A stretch of DNA of 64,000 nucleotides from Caldanaerovirga acetigignens (GCF_900142995.1 NZ_FRCR01000008.1:1-64000); one strand, 5' to 3'; counted from the first letter of the stretch, positions 44,151 through 53,564 are shown. The notes: a model not told the origin generated them from the sequence alone. Translations and numbers: made by a program.

Positions 44151-46250
44151 TCATTCGACAACCCGAACTCCGGAATTTTCTCCACTGCCGTCCTTTTCTT
44201 CTTGTCCCAAATCTAGATTAAAATAAGCACTCAACACAGCCTTGGCCACGGGGCCTCCAGTAGTTCCTCCAGATCCAGCCTGCTCTATGAATACTACAAC
44301 AGCCACCTCTGGATCATCAAAAGGTGCGAAAGCCACAAACCAGCCGTGGGGTGTCTTTTTTACATCCCATTGGGCCGTTCCAGTTTTTGCTCCAATGGCA
44401 ATAGGGAAATCAGAAAAAACGGAGTAGGCCGTTCCTCCCGGCAGCACGACCCCCCTCATGCCCCTTTTTATGATTTCAAAAGTCTTCTTCGACACCTGAA
44501 CTTTGCCCGCAACCTCGGGTTTCCTCTCATAAATCACATTTCCTTTTGAGTCCACAATGCTCTTTACAAGATACGGCTTCATCCAGTAACCCTCGTTGGC
44601 GATTGCAGAAATATAAGTCGCTATTTGAAGGGGCGTATACTGGTGGTAGCCCTGTCCTATCGCTGCATCCAAGGTTTCAGCAGGATACCATATCTTGTCC
44701 TCGGCTCTATTGAAGGCCTTTTGCTTGTATTCCCTGCTTGCCACATTTCCTGATTTCTCACCGGGAAGTTCGATTCCAGTCTGTTTCCCCAGGCCATACA
44801 TCCTTGCATATTTTTCTATGGTATCTATGCCGAGCCTCCTTCCCATTTCATAAAAATAGATGTTACAGGATTCGGCAATGGCCTTTACTATGTCGACGAT
44901 GCCGTGCCCTCCGGGTTTCCAGTCTTTTTTCGGCGCTATTGTCCAGTAAACTCCCGGGTCGCGAATCTTCTCATTTTCATCGGTCACCTTTTCCTCCAAT
45001 GCTGCTGTGGCCGTGACCATTTTAAAAACCGAACCGGGCGGGTATACTTCAGATATAGCTATATTCACCATAGGCCTCAAGGGATTGTTGGCCAGGCTTT
45101 CCCACTCCTTCTGGGTTATCCCCCTCGCAAACATGTTGGGGTCAAAACTCGGGTAGCTGGCCATGGCCAGCACTTCTCCCGTTTTGACATTCAATACCAC
45201 AACCGCCCCTCTTTTGGCGTTGGGCAGTGGATTTCTTTTGTTCGTCTGAAGCTTTTTAAGCTGTTCTTCCAAGGCCTTTTCTGCCACTTGCTGCAGTTTC
45301 AGGTCTAACGTAAGATTGACCGTAGCTCCCGGAGTCGCCGGCTTTTCACCGAGAGTGCGTATGGGTTTTCCCGTCGCCGTCACCTCTACCTGCCGGCCTC
45401 CGTCCTCGCCTTTTAAATACGGCTCCAATACCTTTTCCAGCCCCATCTTGCCCACCAGATCCCCGAGCCGGTAACCCTTATCCCTGAGGGCTTTCAGCTC
45501 TTCCTGATTAATTTCTCCTACGTAACCGAAGACATGAGCTGCAAGGCTTCCATAGACATAATTTCTTATGGGTTCCACTTCGATATAAACGCCGGGAAGC
45601 CGTCTTTCCTCGATTTTTGCCACCGTCTCCATATCGACATTGGTCTTCAGCCTGACCGGCATGTACTTTTTATATCCCAGGTCCCTTATTTTATTCTTCA
45701 GAGTGTGATAAGAGTATGAAACGAGCACCGTCGCATCTTTAGGGGCATCGAGAATTACCTTGCCCGTGGAGGCCTCGATGCTCTTTATGCCGACGCCTTT
45801 CTGTGTTCTTTCGTCAATCACTTCGATGTCGCCCGCACCCACCTTTCCGTCGCCGTTTACGTCATATAGCGGGAGCTTTTCCAAAACTATCTCTCCATTT
45901 TCACCCACAGTGTATTTTTCTTTCACAATCTGAGTGATTTCGGGTATTTTTAAGATCTCACTCAATACTTTGAATACCTTTTCCTGTTCTTCAGGGGTTG
46001 AATTTACGTTCATGTAAGAAACGGTATAGCTCGGCTTACTGTTAACCAATTCTTTGCCGTTTCTATCTTTAAAAACTCCTCTCGGCGCCGTGACAGGCAC
46101 TATCCTGATTCTATTTTCCTGGGCGAGTTTTTCGTATTCAGCACCGTGGATTATCTGGAGCATGAACAGGCCTATGCTCAGAAAAAGAAAAACTCCCACC
46201 GCAATCCACGTGAATATGTGCAACCTTTTCTCCATTTTCTTAACATCCAC
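44151..46250 (-). CDS. mrdA: penicillin-binding protein 2 (class B, elongation)
   Basis: 699-aa transpeptidase with an N-terminal anchor (FTWIAVGVFLFLSIGLFMLQ), PBP dimerisation domain, and the catalytic domain: PGSVFKM (SxxK), ESCNIYFYE (SxN), and GAKTGTAQWD (KTG). It contains an EF-hand-like insertion (DVNGDGKVGAGDIEVID) resembling a dockerin/calcium-binding loop in the N-terminal third, an unusual feature. GTG start with GGGAG upstream is given; an ATG lies 15 bases downstream. Part of mreB-mreC-mreD-mrdA. Confidence 0.95.
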   Translation of the reverse strand: MDVKKMEKRLHIFTWIAVGVFLFLSIGLFMLQIIHGAEYEKLAQENRIRIVPVTAPRGVFKDRNGKELVNSKPSYTVSYMNVNSTPEEQEKVFKVLSEILKIPEITQIVKEKYTVGENGEIVLEKLPLYDVNGDGKVGAGDIEVIDERTQKGVGIKSIEASTGKVILDAPKDATVLVSYSYHTLKNKIRDLGYKKYMPVRLKTNVDMETVAKIEERRLPGVYIEVEPIRNYVYGSLAAHVFGYVGEINQEELKALRDKGYRLGDLVGKMGLEKVLEPYLKGEDGGRQVEVTATGKPIRTLGEKPATPGATVNLTLDLKLQQVAEKALEEQLKKLQTNKRNPLPNAKRGAVVVLNVKTGEVLAMASYPSFDPNMFARGITQKEWESLANNPLRPMVNIAISEVYPPGSVFKMVTATAALEEKVTDENEKIRDPGVYWTIAPKKDWKPGGHGIVDIVKAIAESCNIYFYEMGRRLGIDTIEKYARMYGLGKQTGIELPGEKSGNVASREYKQKAFNRAEDKIWYPAETLDAAIGQGYHQYTPLQIATYISAIANEGYWMKPYLVKSIVDSKGNVIYERKPEVAGKVQVSKKTFEIIKRGMRGVVLPGGTAYSVFSDFPIAIGAKTGTAQWDVKKTPHGWFVAFAPFDDPEVAVVVFIEQAGSGGTTGGPVAKAVLSAYFNLDLGQEEKDGSGENSGVRVVE

Positions 46251-46268
46251 GGCAATTCTCCCCTGGTT

Positions 46269-46769
46269 TTAATATTTCGTCTCAAAATAAAAATTCAGAA
46301 ATTTTTCCAGCCTCATAACAGCCGCGTACACAAAAGGGGCTATAAGCGCGTTATAAAAGGCCGAAGATACCGCTTTCGGCACCAAAAGGCCGGTGGTGTA
46401 CCCGGGGACGAAAACCCAGTACGCTAACAAAAATACCAGATTGTAAAGCAGCGTCCCAACGAAAACAAAGCCCATGGTCAACGCCACGGGACCTTTAAAT
46501 AAATCTCTCGTTCCGTAACCTACCACATAACCGGTCAGGAACTTTATCAGTGCGTTAAATCCGAGAAAACTTCCGTAAACTATATCCTCAAGAAGTCCTA
46601 TTGTAAGGCCGTATACGGCTCCCGCATTCTCTCCCTTAATTAACGCCACGCAAAGCACCAATACCAGTACGAAATCGGGTTTAATGGTGCCGATTTGAAA
46701 AAGCACTCCCAGGGTGGACTGGGCTGCCATCAGCAAAACAGCTATCGCGAAATAGGCAAGTACTCTCAA
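46269..46769 (-). CDS. mreD: rod shape-determining protein MreD
   Basis: About 166 aa, five hydrophobic segments, with the MreD pattern TIKPDFVLVLVLCVALIKG and GAVYGLTIGLLEDIVYG. TTG at 46769 is chosen because GGGGGGTG lies about nine bases ahead; a GTG twelve bases earlier would have no room for a ribosome site. It starts within five bases of the mreC stop. Confidence 0.9.
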   Translation of the reverse strand: MRVLAYFAIAVLLMAAQSTLGVLFQIGTIKPDFVLVLVLCVALIKGENAGAVYGLTIGLLEDIVYGSFLGFNALIKFLTGYVVGYGTRDLFKGPVALTMGFVFVGTLLYNLVFLLAYWVFVPGYTTGLLVPKAVSSAFYNALIAPFVYAAVMRLEKFLNFYFETKY

Positions 46770-46773
46770 CCCG

Positions 46774-47622
46774 CTATTCACCCCCCGGCACGGCCCTTTG
46801 CCCTTTTATGACGAAAACTTCTTCCAACTTTTGAAAATCCACCGCTGGCTTTACGATTGCGTACTGGGTCAAATTATCCGATTCTTTTTTTACTTCTACT
46901 ACTTCTCCTATCAATATACCCTTGGGCACTATGCCTCCCAAACCGGAGGATATGACCACATCCCCTTTCACGATGCGGGCGTCGGCCGGCAAAAAAACCA
47001 TTTTGGCGCACCCGGGCGGAGCCGGTGCGATATTGCCCTTGAGAATGCCGTTATCCCTCGTCCTCTGTATCATCGCGCTCACCGACATTCTGTTGTCCAA
47101 AAGCATGAGCACCTTAGCCCAATCATCCCCCACGTCCATCGTGTATCCGACTAAGCCCCTCTCGGTAACTACGGCCATATTTTCCATGATACCGTTTTTC
47201 TTCCCTTTATCGATAATTATTACGTTAAACCAGTTGCCAGGGTCTCTACCTATTACTTCGGCAGCCACCATATTGTATTGTAAATTTTTTTCCTTGAACT
47301 CCAGCATTCTTCGAAGCCTTGCGTTTTCTGCGCTGTATTCTAAAAATTTATGTTTGTATTCTAAAAGTTCTTGTACCTCTTTCTTTAAAGCCTCATTCTC
47401 CCTCTTTAGGTAAAACACCTCGGAAACCGACGTAACGGCTTTCCTCACCCCGTGGGAAATCCATGAGAATACTTCCTGCAAGGGTTTTACAAAGAAAATT
47501 ACAGGACGCTCCAGTACACCAAATAAAGACCTGTTGTGAACCGTAGAATTTACTGCAAAGCTCAGGGCAACTACTATAAATATAAGGAAAAATGCCTTTT
47601 TATATCTACTAAGGTGCAGCAA
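46774..47622 (-). CDS. mreC: rod shape-determining protein MreC
   Basis: Bitopic protein that links MreB to the wall enzymes. One transmembrane helix (residues 12-30), a coiled coil (EVFYLKRENEALKKEVQELL), then a beta domain (VAAEVIGRDPGNWFN, GLVGYTMDVG). The start is uncertain: the frame opens at GTG 47634, but the AAAGGG ribosome site suits a TTG at 47622 better. Confidence 0.92.
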   Translation of the reverse strand: MLHLSRYKKAFFLIFIVVALSFAVNSTVHNRSLFGVLERPVIFFVKPLQEVFSWISHGVRKAVTSVSEVFYLKRENEALKKEVQELLEYKHKFLEYSAENARLRRMLEFKEKNLQYNMVAAEVIGRDPGNWFNVIIIDKGKKNGIMENMAVVTERGLVGYTMDVGDDWAKVLMLLDNRMSVSAMIQRTRDNGILKGNIAPAPPGCAKMVFLPADARIVKGDVVISSGLGGIVPKGILIGEVVEVKKESDNLTQYAIVKPAVDFQKLEEVFVIKGQRAVPGGE

Positions 47623-47637
47623 AAACCACCACACCCT

Positions 47638-48672
47638 TTAAACAACTTTTTTTGATAAGACCTGCACTCGCTTCAAAAGGTCCAGTTCCTCAAGGGCTTT
47701 TCCCGTTCCGAGAGCCACACAGTCCATGGGATTTTCGGCAATATGAACCGGCATTCCCGTTTCGTGGTTAACCAGCTTGTCAAGGCCATAAAGCAGCGCA
47801 CCTCCGCCCGTCATGACTATCCCCCGGTCCATTATATCTGCCGCAAGTTCGGGAGGACTTTTTTCAAGCGTGACCTTTATCGCGTCCAAAATGCTGTTTA
47901 CCGGTTCAGCAAGGGCCTCCCTTATCTCCTCAGAGCTCACCTTTATAGTCTTTGGAAGACCCGTCACCAAGTCTCTTCCCCTTACCTCCATGGCCTCCTC
48001 TTTGGGTTTAGGGAAAGCAGACCCAATCGTTATTTTAATTTCTTCTGCAGTCCTTTCTCCTATCATGAGGTTGTATTCTTTCTTGATGTAGTTTACTATA
48101 GCCTCATCCATTTCATCTCCGCCTACACGTATAGACTTGCTAGTCACAATTCCTCCAAGGGATATGATGGCAACTTCCGTAGTGCCACCGCCGATATCCA
48201 CAACCATATTTCCTGTAGGCTCCTGCACCTCGAGCCCTGCTCCTATGGCAGCCGCCATTGGTTCTTCGATGAGATATGCTTCCCTGGCCCCTGCCTGCAG
48301 CGTTGCGTCTATGACGGCCCTCTTTTCAACTTCGGTAACACCCGAAGGTATTCCAACCACCACTCGGGGTTTCACGAAGCTCCTTGTCTTTAAGGCCTTC
48401 GATATGAAATGCTTAAGCATCGCCTGGGTTATATCGAAATCAGCAATTACGCCGTCTTTCAACGGCCGTATGGCCACAATATTGCCGGGTGTTCTCCCTA
48501 TCATGTGCTTTGCTTCTTCGCCCACCGCTAAAATGGTCCCCGTATCCCTCTGAATTGCGACTACCGACGGCTCTCTAAGCACTATCCCTTTCCCTTTCAC
48601 GTGCACGAGCGTGTTAGCCGTGCCAAGATCTATTCCTATATCTTTCGAAAGAGCCTTGAAAAGTCCAAACAT
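47638..48672 (-). CDS. mreB: rod shape-determining actin homologue MreB
   Basis: 344 aa, with [20 protein letters not shown] (phosphate-1), [20 protein letters not shown] (phosphate-2) and [14 protein letters not shown] (adenosine). Polymerises under the membrane and organises sidewall synthesis. Ribosome site AAAGGAG. radC and maf sit just upstream, as in Bacillus. Confidence 0.98.
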   Translation of the reverse strand: MFGLFKALSKDIGIDLGTANTLVHVKGKGIVLREPSVVAIQRDTGTILAVGEEAKHMIGRTPGNIVAIRPLKDGVIADFDITQAMLKHFISKALKTRSFVKPRVVVGIPSGVTEVEKRAVIDATLQAGAREAYLIEEPMAAAIGAGLEVQEPTGNMVVDIGGGTTEVAIISLGGIVTSKSIRVGGDEMDEAIVNYIKKEYNLMIGERTAEEIKITIGSAFPKPKEEAMEVRGRDLVTGLPKTIKVSSEEIREALAEPVNSILDAIKVTLEKSPPELAADIMDRGIVMTGGGALLYGLDKLVNHETGMPVHIAENPMDCVALGTGKALEELDLLKRVQVLSKKVV

Positions 48673-48714
48673 GCACTGCTACTCCTTTCCATTATTGGTC
48701 GAATTTTTTCTTTT

Positions 48715-49407
48715 TTAAAGAATCCTTTTTTCTTTGAAGCTTAAGTAATCCGAATTCCCAAAAATAATGTGATCTAATACTTCTATCCCAAGAATTTTGC
48801 CTGCTTCCACTAGGCGGCGAGTTATTTCTATATCTTCCCTGCTTGGCGTTGTGTCTCCGCTAGGATGGTTGTGAACTAGTATAACGGCTGCACTACTCCT
48901 TTTAATTGCAGGCTTGAACACTTCTCTCGGGTGAACTATAGACGAATTAAGACTGCCTATTGAAATATTTTCCACCGATATAACACGGTTTTTAACATTT
49001 AGCATGATTATTTTAAAATATTCTTTGTCCAAATAACGCATTTCTTCCATCAATAATTTTTTCACGTCAACTGGTGAGGATATTACTATATCACAATCCT
49101 TAAAGCAAGATGAAATCCTGCGGCCTAGTTCGACGGCTGCCTTTATCTGTACTGCCTTTGCAAGGCCAATCCCCTTAACTTTTGAAAGCTCTTCTAAGCT
49201 TGCCTCTGCCACAAATTCCAGTCCGGCTTTTCCTCCGTCTCCCTTTAAAACCCTTTGGGCTAACACCAAAGCTGATTCGGCCTTGGTACCGGTTCTTATC
49301 AAAAGAGCAAGAAGCTCCGCATCGCTTAAAGCAGTAGCCCCATATTTTTGCAAGCGCTCCCGCGGTCTTGCCTCTCTAGGCAGGTCTTTAATCTTTAAGG
49401 ATGACAC
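48715..49407 (-). CDS. radC: RadC-family JAB-domain protein
   Basis: 230 aa. An N-terminal helix-hairpin-helix (ELSKVKGIGLAKAVQIKAAV) is followed by the JAB/MPN domain with VILVHNHPSGDTTPS (HxH plus Asp, zinc ligands). The historic DNA-repair role is not supported; members are found beside maf and mreB. GTG start with AGGAGG seven bases upstream. Confidence 0.95.
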   Translation of the reverse strand: MSSLKIKDLPREARPRERLQKYGATALSDAELLALLIRTGTKAESALVLAQRVLKGDGGKAGLEFVAEASLEELSKVKGIGLAKAVQIKAAVELGRRISSCFKDCDIVISSPVDVKKLLMEEMRYLDKEYFKIIMLNVKNRVISVENISIGSLNSSIVHPREVFKPAIKRSSAAVILVHNHPSGDTTPSREDIEITRRLVEAGKILGIEVLDHIIFGNSDYLSFKEKRIL

Positions 49408-49422
49408 GAAATTTCCTCCTGA

Positions 49423-50013
49423 TCAAAGAATTCTTATTCCAAAATTAGAAAGTAAAAGGCTTAATTTGAAAATCGGCAGTCCCACGATATTATAATAACA
49501 TCCTTCTATTTTTTCTACAAGCAATGCTCCTTTCCCCTGGATTCCGTAAGCTCCAGCTTTGTCCATAGGCTCGCCAGTTTTTATATAATTTTCTATTTCG
49601 CTAGAGGAAAGGTTTTTGAATTTTACCCTGCTCTCTTCGCAGTCCGCAATCTTTCTTGATAAGGAACTGTCAATTACAGCGACACCCGTAAAAACCCTGT
49701 GCCACCTTCCGCTTAGACTTTCGAGCATCTTCATCGCTTCCTCTTCGTCCTTGGGTTTTCCCAAAATTATATCGTCTAAAGCAACAACGGTATCAGCGGC
49801 TATGACTATTCCATCTTTTATGCGACTTGCCACATCTAAAGCTTTATTTTCTGCCAGTTTCACCGCCGCTACAGCCGGTGCTGTCCCAGACGGCAAAGTT
49901 TCATCGATGGCACTCGGTATTATTTCAAAATCGAGCCCTATCTGCTTTAAAAGCTCCTTTCTTCTCGGAGAAGCCGAAGCTAAAATCAGCCTGGGACCGA
50001 GGTTGTTGTACAT
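49423..50013 (-). CDS. maf: Maf nucleotide pyrophosphatase
   Basis: House-cleaning pyrophosphatase for non-standard nucleotides (dTTP/UTP type). LILASASPRRKELLKQIGL opens the 196-aa protein, with IVIAADTVVALDD (catalytic Asp) and the AYGIQGKGALLVEKIEGCYY block at the end. It is adjacent to radC and mreB as in other Firmicutes. Confidence 0.96.
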   Translation of the reverse strand: MYNNLGPRLILASASPRRKELLKQIGLDFEIIPSAIDETLPSGTAPAVAAVKLAENKALDVASRIKDGIVIAADTVVALDDIILGKPKDEEEAMKMLESLSGRWHRVFTGVAVIDSSLSRKIADCEESRVKFKNLSSSEIENYIKTGEPMDKAGAYGIQGKGALLVEKIEGCYYNIVGLPIFKLSLLLSNFGIRIL

Positions 50014-50019
50014 AATGGT

Positions 50020-50550
50020 TCATCTCCTTCTGTCAACCGTCTCCACAAGGCCGAGGCTTCCGGAGAGTTTTTCCTTTGCAAAATTTGCCGCAAGTCCGGT
50101 GAAGCCCCCAGTTAAAAGTCCCACAACCATTAAAAAAGGCAAGTAAGAATATATCCCAAAGGTGGAAAGCACGACGCTGGCCACAGTAACCTGAGCAAAA
50201 TTATGGGTCACACTCCCGAGTATACTCACGCCTACTAGGCTAAAAACTTTTTCAAAGTACTTAACGGCAAATCCCATCACCAGAGTACTTGATATTGCTC
50301 CTGAAAGGCTGTAAATCAGACTTGACATTGAACCTCCCAAAAACGAACCTATTAAGCACCGCAAGATGTTTACTTCTAACCCTTCTCGAGTTCCGTAAAG
50401 TACTATCGCTAACAGAGAAATGATATTGGCAAGGCCTAGCTTTGCGCCGGGCACCGGAAAAGGCACCGGTATCATGTTCTCTATTACGTGGAGGGCAACT
50501 CCTCCGGCTACCAGCAACGACAGATATACTAATTTTTTTGTTTTTGCCAT
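50020..50550 (-). CDS. Gx transporter / HepS-like ECF-type membrane protein
   Basis: 176 aa with about five transmembrane segments: VAGGVALHVIENMIPVPFPV, GAKLGLANIISLLAIVLYG and GSFLGGSMSSLIYSLSGA. This is the Gx-transporter family (often mis-labelled heptaprenyl diphosphate synthase component I), and probably an ECF-like substrate-binding protein. It goes with the NusG-II gene, a pair seen in many Clostridia, often linked to flavin/FMN or Rnf genes. The ATG at 50550 has AGGGA ahead. Confidence 0.85.
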   Translation of the reverse strand: MAKTKKLVYLSLLVAGGVALHVIENMIPVPFPVPGAKLGLANIISLLAIVLYGTREGLEVNILRCLIGSFLGGSMSSLIYSLSGAISSTLVMGFAVKYFEKVFSLVGVSILGSVTHNFAQVTVASVVLSTFGIYSYLPFLMVVGLLTGGFTGLAANFAKEKLSGSLGLVETVDRRR

Positions 50551-50575
50551 AAAAATCATCCCTGTAAATAATTGC

Positions 50576-50959
50576 TTAAAAGCTTACGCCATCCACCTCA
50601 TTCGTGGATTCCGTGTTTTGAATCTTAACAACAACTCTATTAGGCAGACATACCAGCGTCTGTCCTGGCTTGGACACCCACCCTTGACGTAAACAATCCT
50701 TATCGGGGCAATCAGAAGCAACTACCCTGACCTTGTCTCTATCAATTTCAAGTACAACATCGCCTATAAATCCTGCTACCTTTAATTGCATCTTGGGTCC
50801 ATCTTTACCAAGAGAAATCTTTTGATATTCTTTTCCATTTATTTCTATAACGGCATAGGTTTTCCCGCCAGTAAAGCCATAAATTTGAAATCCTGTAAAA
50901 ATTACAAACGCCACCAAAATTACCGTTGCAATCAAAATCTTGTCGCCCTTAGTCAGCAT
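50576..50959 (-). CDS. NusG domain II-containing membrane-anchored protein
   Basis: 127 aa: an N-terminal transmembrane helix (ILIATVILVAFVIFTGFQIY) and a NusG-II-type beta domain with ASDCPDKDCLRQGWVSKPGQ, which contains a conserved Cys pair, and LVCLPNRVVVKI at the end. Typical partner of Gx-transporter genes. ATG at 50959 is used, with AAGGCGG before it, rather than an earlier ATG. Confidence 0.88.
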   Translation of the reverse strand: MLTKGDKILIATVILVAFVIFTGFQIYGFTGGKTYAVIEINGKEYQKISLGKDGPKMQLKVAGFIGDVVLEIDRDKVRVVASDCPDKDCLRQGWVSKPGQTLVCLPNRVVVKIQNTESTNEVDGVSF

Positions 50960-51044
50960 AAAGACCGCCTTCCTCTGCATTATTTATAGTGTACCATATT
51001 TGTTCGGAGCAAGACAAGTGGAAAATACCCCTAGTGTTTAAACA

Positions 51045-51080
51045 ATAAAAAAAGATTTTATGCCCCTTAAGGACATAAAA
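51045..51080 (-). terminator. terminator after copZ
   Basis: TTTTATG..CC and GG..CATAAAA pair and are followed by TCTTTTTTTATT on the minus strand. Confidence 0.75.
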
Positions 51081-51094
51081 CCCGAATCTGTCAA

Positions 51095-51304
51095 CTATTT
51101 TTCAACATCATACCCTGCATCCTCTATCGCGGATGCAATTTGTTCAACGGAAACTTTTGAAGAGTCAAAGTAGACCTCAACCTTTCCTTCCTCCACCTTC
51201 GCCTCAACTTTTTCTATTCCCGGCAGAGCCTTTACCGCTGACTCTACAGCGTGTTTGCAGTGCATACAGGACATGCCTAAAACTTTTAAAGTAATGTCCG
51301 GCAT
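51095..51304 (-). CDS. copZ: CopZ-like heavy-metal (copper) chaperone
   Basis: A 69-aa ferredoxin-like HMA protein with the metal motif GMSCMHCKHAVE (CxxC) near residues 12-19. It would carry Cu(I) to CopA, which is encoded 5 kb away. ATG at 51304 follows GGGGGAATTAAG. It has no CsoR-type box directly upstream, so it is likely not in the copA regulon despite its function. A terminator follows. Confidence 0.92.
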   Translation of the reverse strand: MPDITLKVLGMSCMHCKHAVESAVKALPGIEKVEAKVEEGKVEVYFDSSKVSVEQIASAIEDAGYDVEK

Positions 51305-51401
51305 CTTAATTCCCCCTTTGCGGTTTCTCAAAAAATCCCCTTTTTATTTTACCTTATTTTTTCTATTTTTAACAGGGATTTAATTACGATTGGAAAATTA
51401 T

Positions 51402-51433
51402 TTGTTTACTCTATCTTTGTTTTTAGTTGACAA
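51402..51433. promoter_or_regulatory. candidate BirA operator of bioY
   Basis: TTGTTTAC, 16 bases, GTTGACAA: an imperfect inverted repeat like Firmicute BirA boxes (TTGTTAAC/GTTAACAA). Its right half covers the -35 of the bioY promoter. Confidence 0.5.
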
Positions 51434-51455
51434 TTTCTTCGGCAAATATTAAAAT
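51427..51455 (+). promoter_or_regulatory. sigma-A promoter of bioY
   Basis: TTGACA (51427-51432), 17 bases, TAAAAT (51450-51455). Confidence 0.7.
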
Positions 51456-51493
51456 ATCCTTAAAAAACAACTGTGAAAGGAGTTTAAAGCTCT

Positions 51494-52054
51494 ATGAACA
51501 AAAAACTCACGGCAAAGGAGATTGCTTTCTGCTCACTTTTTGCCTCGCTCACGGCGGTATTTAGCTACATACGAATTCCCCTCCCTTTCAGCCCTGTTCC
51601 CATAACATTGCAAACCCTAGCGGTTATGCTGGCAGGAAGCCTTTTACCCCCTAAAACAGCTCTTTTAAGTCTTATAGTTTACATCCTTATGAGAATTGCC
51701 GGAATACCATTTTTTTCCCTTGGGACAGCGGGAATAGGAGTGCTTTTAGGTCCTGCAGGCGGTTATATAATGAGCTGGCCCCTTGCAGCGTATATAATAG
51801 CTACGCTACTTAAAAGGGGAAATGCCACTTTTGCTAAACTGTTATTTTCAAATGTATTAGGCGGTATTGTAATCGTTTATATTATAGGAACTTCGCACCT
51901 TGCATTTGTAACCGGGATGGACATTATTTCCGCAATAACAGCCGGGGTGCTGCCTTTTATCCCTGGGGATATTGCAAAAGCAATGCTCGCATCTTTTATA
52001 GCTTTTTCGCTGAGAAAAAATAATATTTTCCAAAGAGTTTTAAACAGCCTATGA
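51494..52054 (+). CDS. bioY: BioY, biotin ECF transporter S-component
   Basis: Binds biotin in the membrane for uptake. 186 aa with six spans; family stretches are YIRIPLPFSPVPITLQTLAV near residue 25, GSLLPPKTALLSL, GPAGGYIMSWPLAAYI and PGDIAKAMLAS. GAAAGGAGTTTAAAGCTC precedes the ATG. The upstream inverted repeat suggests BirA control. Confidence 0.96.
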   Translation: MNKKLTAKEIAFCSLFASLTAVFSYIRIPLPFSPVPITLQTLAVMLAGSLLPPKTALLSLIVYILMRIAGIPFFSLGTAGIGVLLGPAGGYIMSWPLAAYIIATLLKRGNATFAKLLFSNVLGGIVIVYIIGTSHLAFVTGMDIISAITAGVLPFIPGDIAKAMLASFIAFSLRKNNIFQRVLNSL

Positions 52055-52055
52055 T

Positions 52056-52086
52056 AGAGAACCTCGCACAAAGGTTCTCTTTTTTT
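52056..52086 (+). terminator. terminator after bioY
   Basis: AGAGAACCT-CGCACAA-AGGTTCTCT then TTTTTT: a perfect 9-bp stem directly after the stop. Confidence 0.92.
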
Positions 52087-52088
52087 GT

Positions 52089-52117
52089 TTGACAATCTAC
52101 ATAGTTAACTTTATAAT
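52089..52117 (+). promoter_or_regulatory. consensus sigma-A promoter for the ThiF-like/cysK operon
   Basis: TTGACA (52089-52094), 17 bases, TATAAT (52112-52117), a perfect match. A GTTAAC element lies inside the spacer. Confidence 0.8.
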
Positions 52118-52170
52118 TAAAGTATAATATTTCTATCTGTTTACACGGATTTGTTTTGAGGGGTGGTGCT

Positions 52171-53550
52171 GTGATCCTCTCAAAGGAACAAATAACAAGG
52201 TACATGAGACATATTATCATGCCTGAAATCAGCGGCCCTGGGCAAAAAAAACTGTTGGAGTCGGAAGGTATAGTGGTGGCCGATTCCGTCGAAGACATAC
52301 TTTCGCTGCTTTATTATCTGGCCGCATCAGGCATAGGACATCTTTATGTAATTTTGAAGAAAAAAGAAGACTTTTCCGAACTCAAAGCATGCCTACTGGA
52401 CCTGAACCCTGACCTTGATGTTGAGTTTTACAACGATATTCCGAATTTTAAAAATATAGAAAAAATCAACTTTGCGCTTTTTACAGACGACTTTGAGGAA
52501 TCCGAGCGACTAAAAGGAGTACCAAGAATCCTAAGCTTCTCTCGTCCCTGGAACGGATGCTTAATGACGGCAAAAGACTGCGGAAGTAATAAACTTGCTT
52601 TTCCACAAAATATGAAAGGTTCTCGCAAAAACTCTCCGGGGCTGGTATTTTCTCGTTTTTTTGCAGGGACAATATCGGCGATAGAGGCTATAAAAATATG
52701 TTTAAACCTGGGAAGGGCATTGGAAGAACCCCTTTATTACAACTTGCTGGATATGGAATTTAAATCCATAAAAGACTTTAAACCCCTTGAGGAAAATTCG
52801 ATGCAAGACCCATTCATAGGAAAAAACCTTTCTTCTTTGAAAGTCCTCATAGTTGGAAGTGGCGGACTTGGTTCTCCGGCTGCCTTTTCCCTAGCTTTGG
52901 CAGGTGTAAAAAATATCGGCCTTTTAGACAGCGATATTGTAGAGATGAGCAACTTAAATAGGCAAATTCTTCATTCGACTTCACGCATAGGGACCCCTAA
53001 AGTTGAATCCGCCGAAATGTTTTTGAAAAAAATAAATTCCGGAATAAATATTGAGAAGTACAATGTTCGTTTCAACACCAAAAATGCTCTTGAAATAATA
53101 AAGGATTACGACATCATCGTTGACGGTGTCGATAACCTGCCGAGCCGCTATCTCTTAAACGACGCCTGTGTCCTTGCAGGGAAACCTCTTGCCGAAGCCG
53201 CAGTACTGAGATTCGAAGGAATAGCGATGACAATTCTGCCAGGGAAAGGCCCGTGCTACCGGTGCGTTTTCCCTAAAATGCCCCAAGCAGGAGCTGTACT
53301 ATCTTGCGCCGAAACTGGCGTGTTAGGACCAGTACCTGGAGTAATGGGAACTATTGAGGCTATAGAAGCCGTAAAAATTTTTGGAGGCTGTGGGAAGCTT
53401 TTATCTGGGAGATTTCTAATTTTCGATTCGCTAGAACTCAACTTTATTACACCAGCTCTATCGAAAAATGACAAATGCCCAATATGTGGCGAAAATCCTT
53501 CAATAAAAGATTTAGGTGAAAACTACGATTTTGTTTGCAAAAATAATTGA
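52171..53550 (+). CDS. double-module ThiF/MoeB/E1-like adenylyltransferase
   Basis: 459 aa, about twice the usual ThiF/MoeB length. The C-terminal half is a complete E1-like domain: VGSGGLGSPAAFSLALAGV (nucleotide loop), LLDSDIVEMSNLNRQ, a zinc site made by CYRC and CPIC, and SCAETGVLGPVPGVMGTIEA with the conserved Cys. The N-terminal half starts with YMRHIIMPEISGPGQKKLLE, the usual MoeB opening, but has lost the glycine-rich ATP loop, so it looks like a degenerate second E1 module. It lies 14 bases before cysK, suggesting sulfur transfer to a ThiS/MoaD-like carrier. No rhodanese domain. GTG start with GAGGGGTGG upstream. Confidence 0.85.
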   Translation: MILSKEQITRYMRHIIMPEISGPGQKKLLESEGIVVADSVEDILSLLYYLAASGIGHLYVILKKKEDFSELKACLLDLNPDLDVEFYNDIPNFKNIEKINFALFTDDFEESERLKGVPRILSFSRPWNGCLMTAKDCGSNKLAFPQNMKGSRKNSPGLVFSRFFAGTISAIEAIKICLNLGRALEEPLYYNLLDMEFKSIKDFKPLEENSMQDPFIGKNLSSLKVLIVGSGGLGSPAAFSLALAGVKNIGLLDSDIVEMSNLNRQILHSTSRIGTPKVESAEMFLKKINSGINIEKYNVRFNTKNALEIIKDYDIIVDGVDNLPSRYLLNDACVLAGKPLAEAAVLRFEGIAMTILPGKGPCYRCVFPKMPQAGAVLSCAETGVLGPVPGVMGTIEAIEAVKIFGGCGKLLSGRFLIFDSLELNFITPALSKNDKCPICGENPSIKDLGENYDFVCKNN

Positions 53551-53564
53551 CGAGGTGAACACTT

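Noticed and set aside
51027-51036. ATACCCCTAG as a fourth CsoR site before the NusG-II gene and copZ
   Set aside because: Only one half of the palindrome is present and no promoter for copZ is near it.
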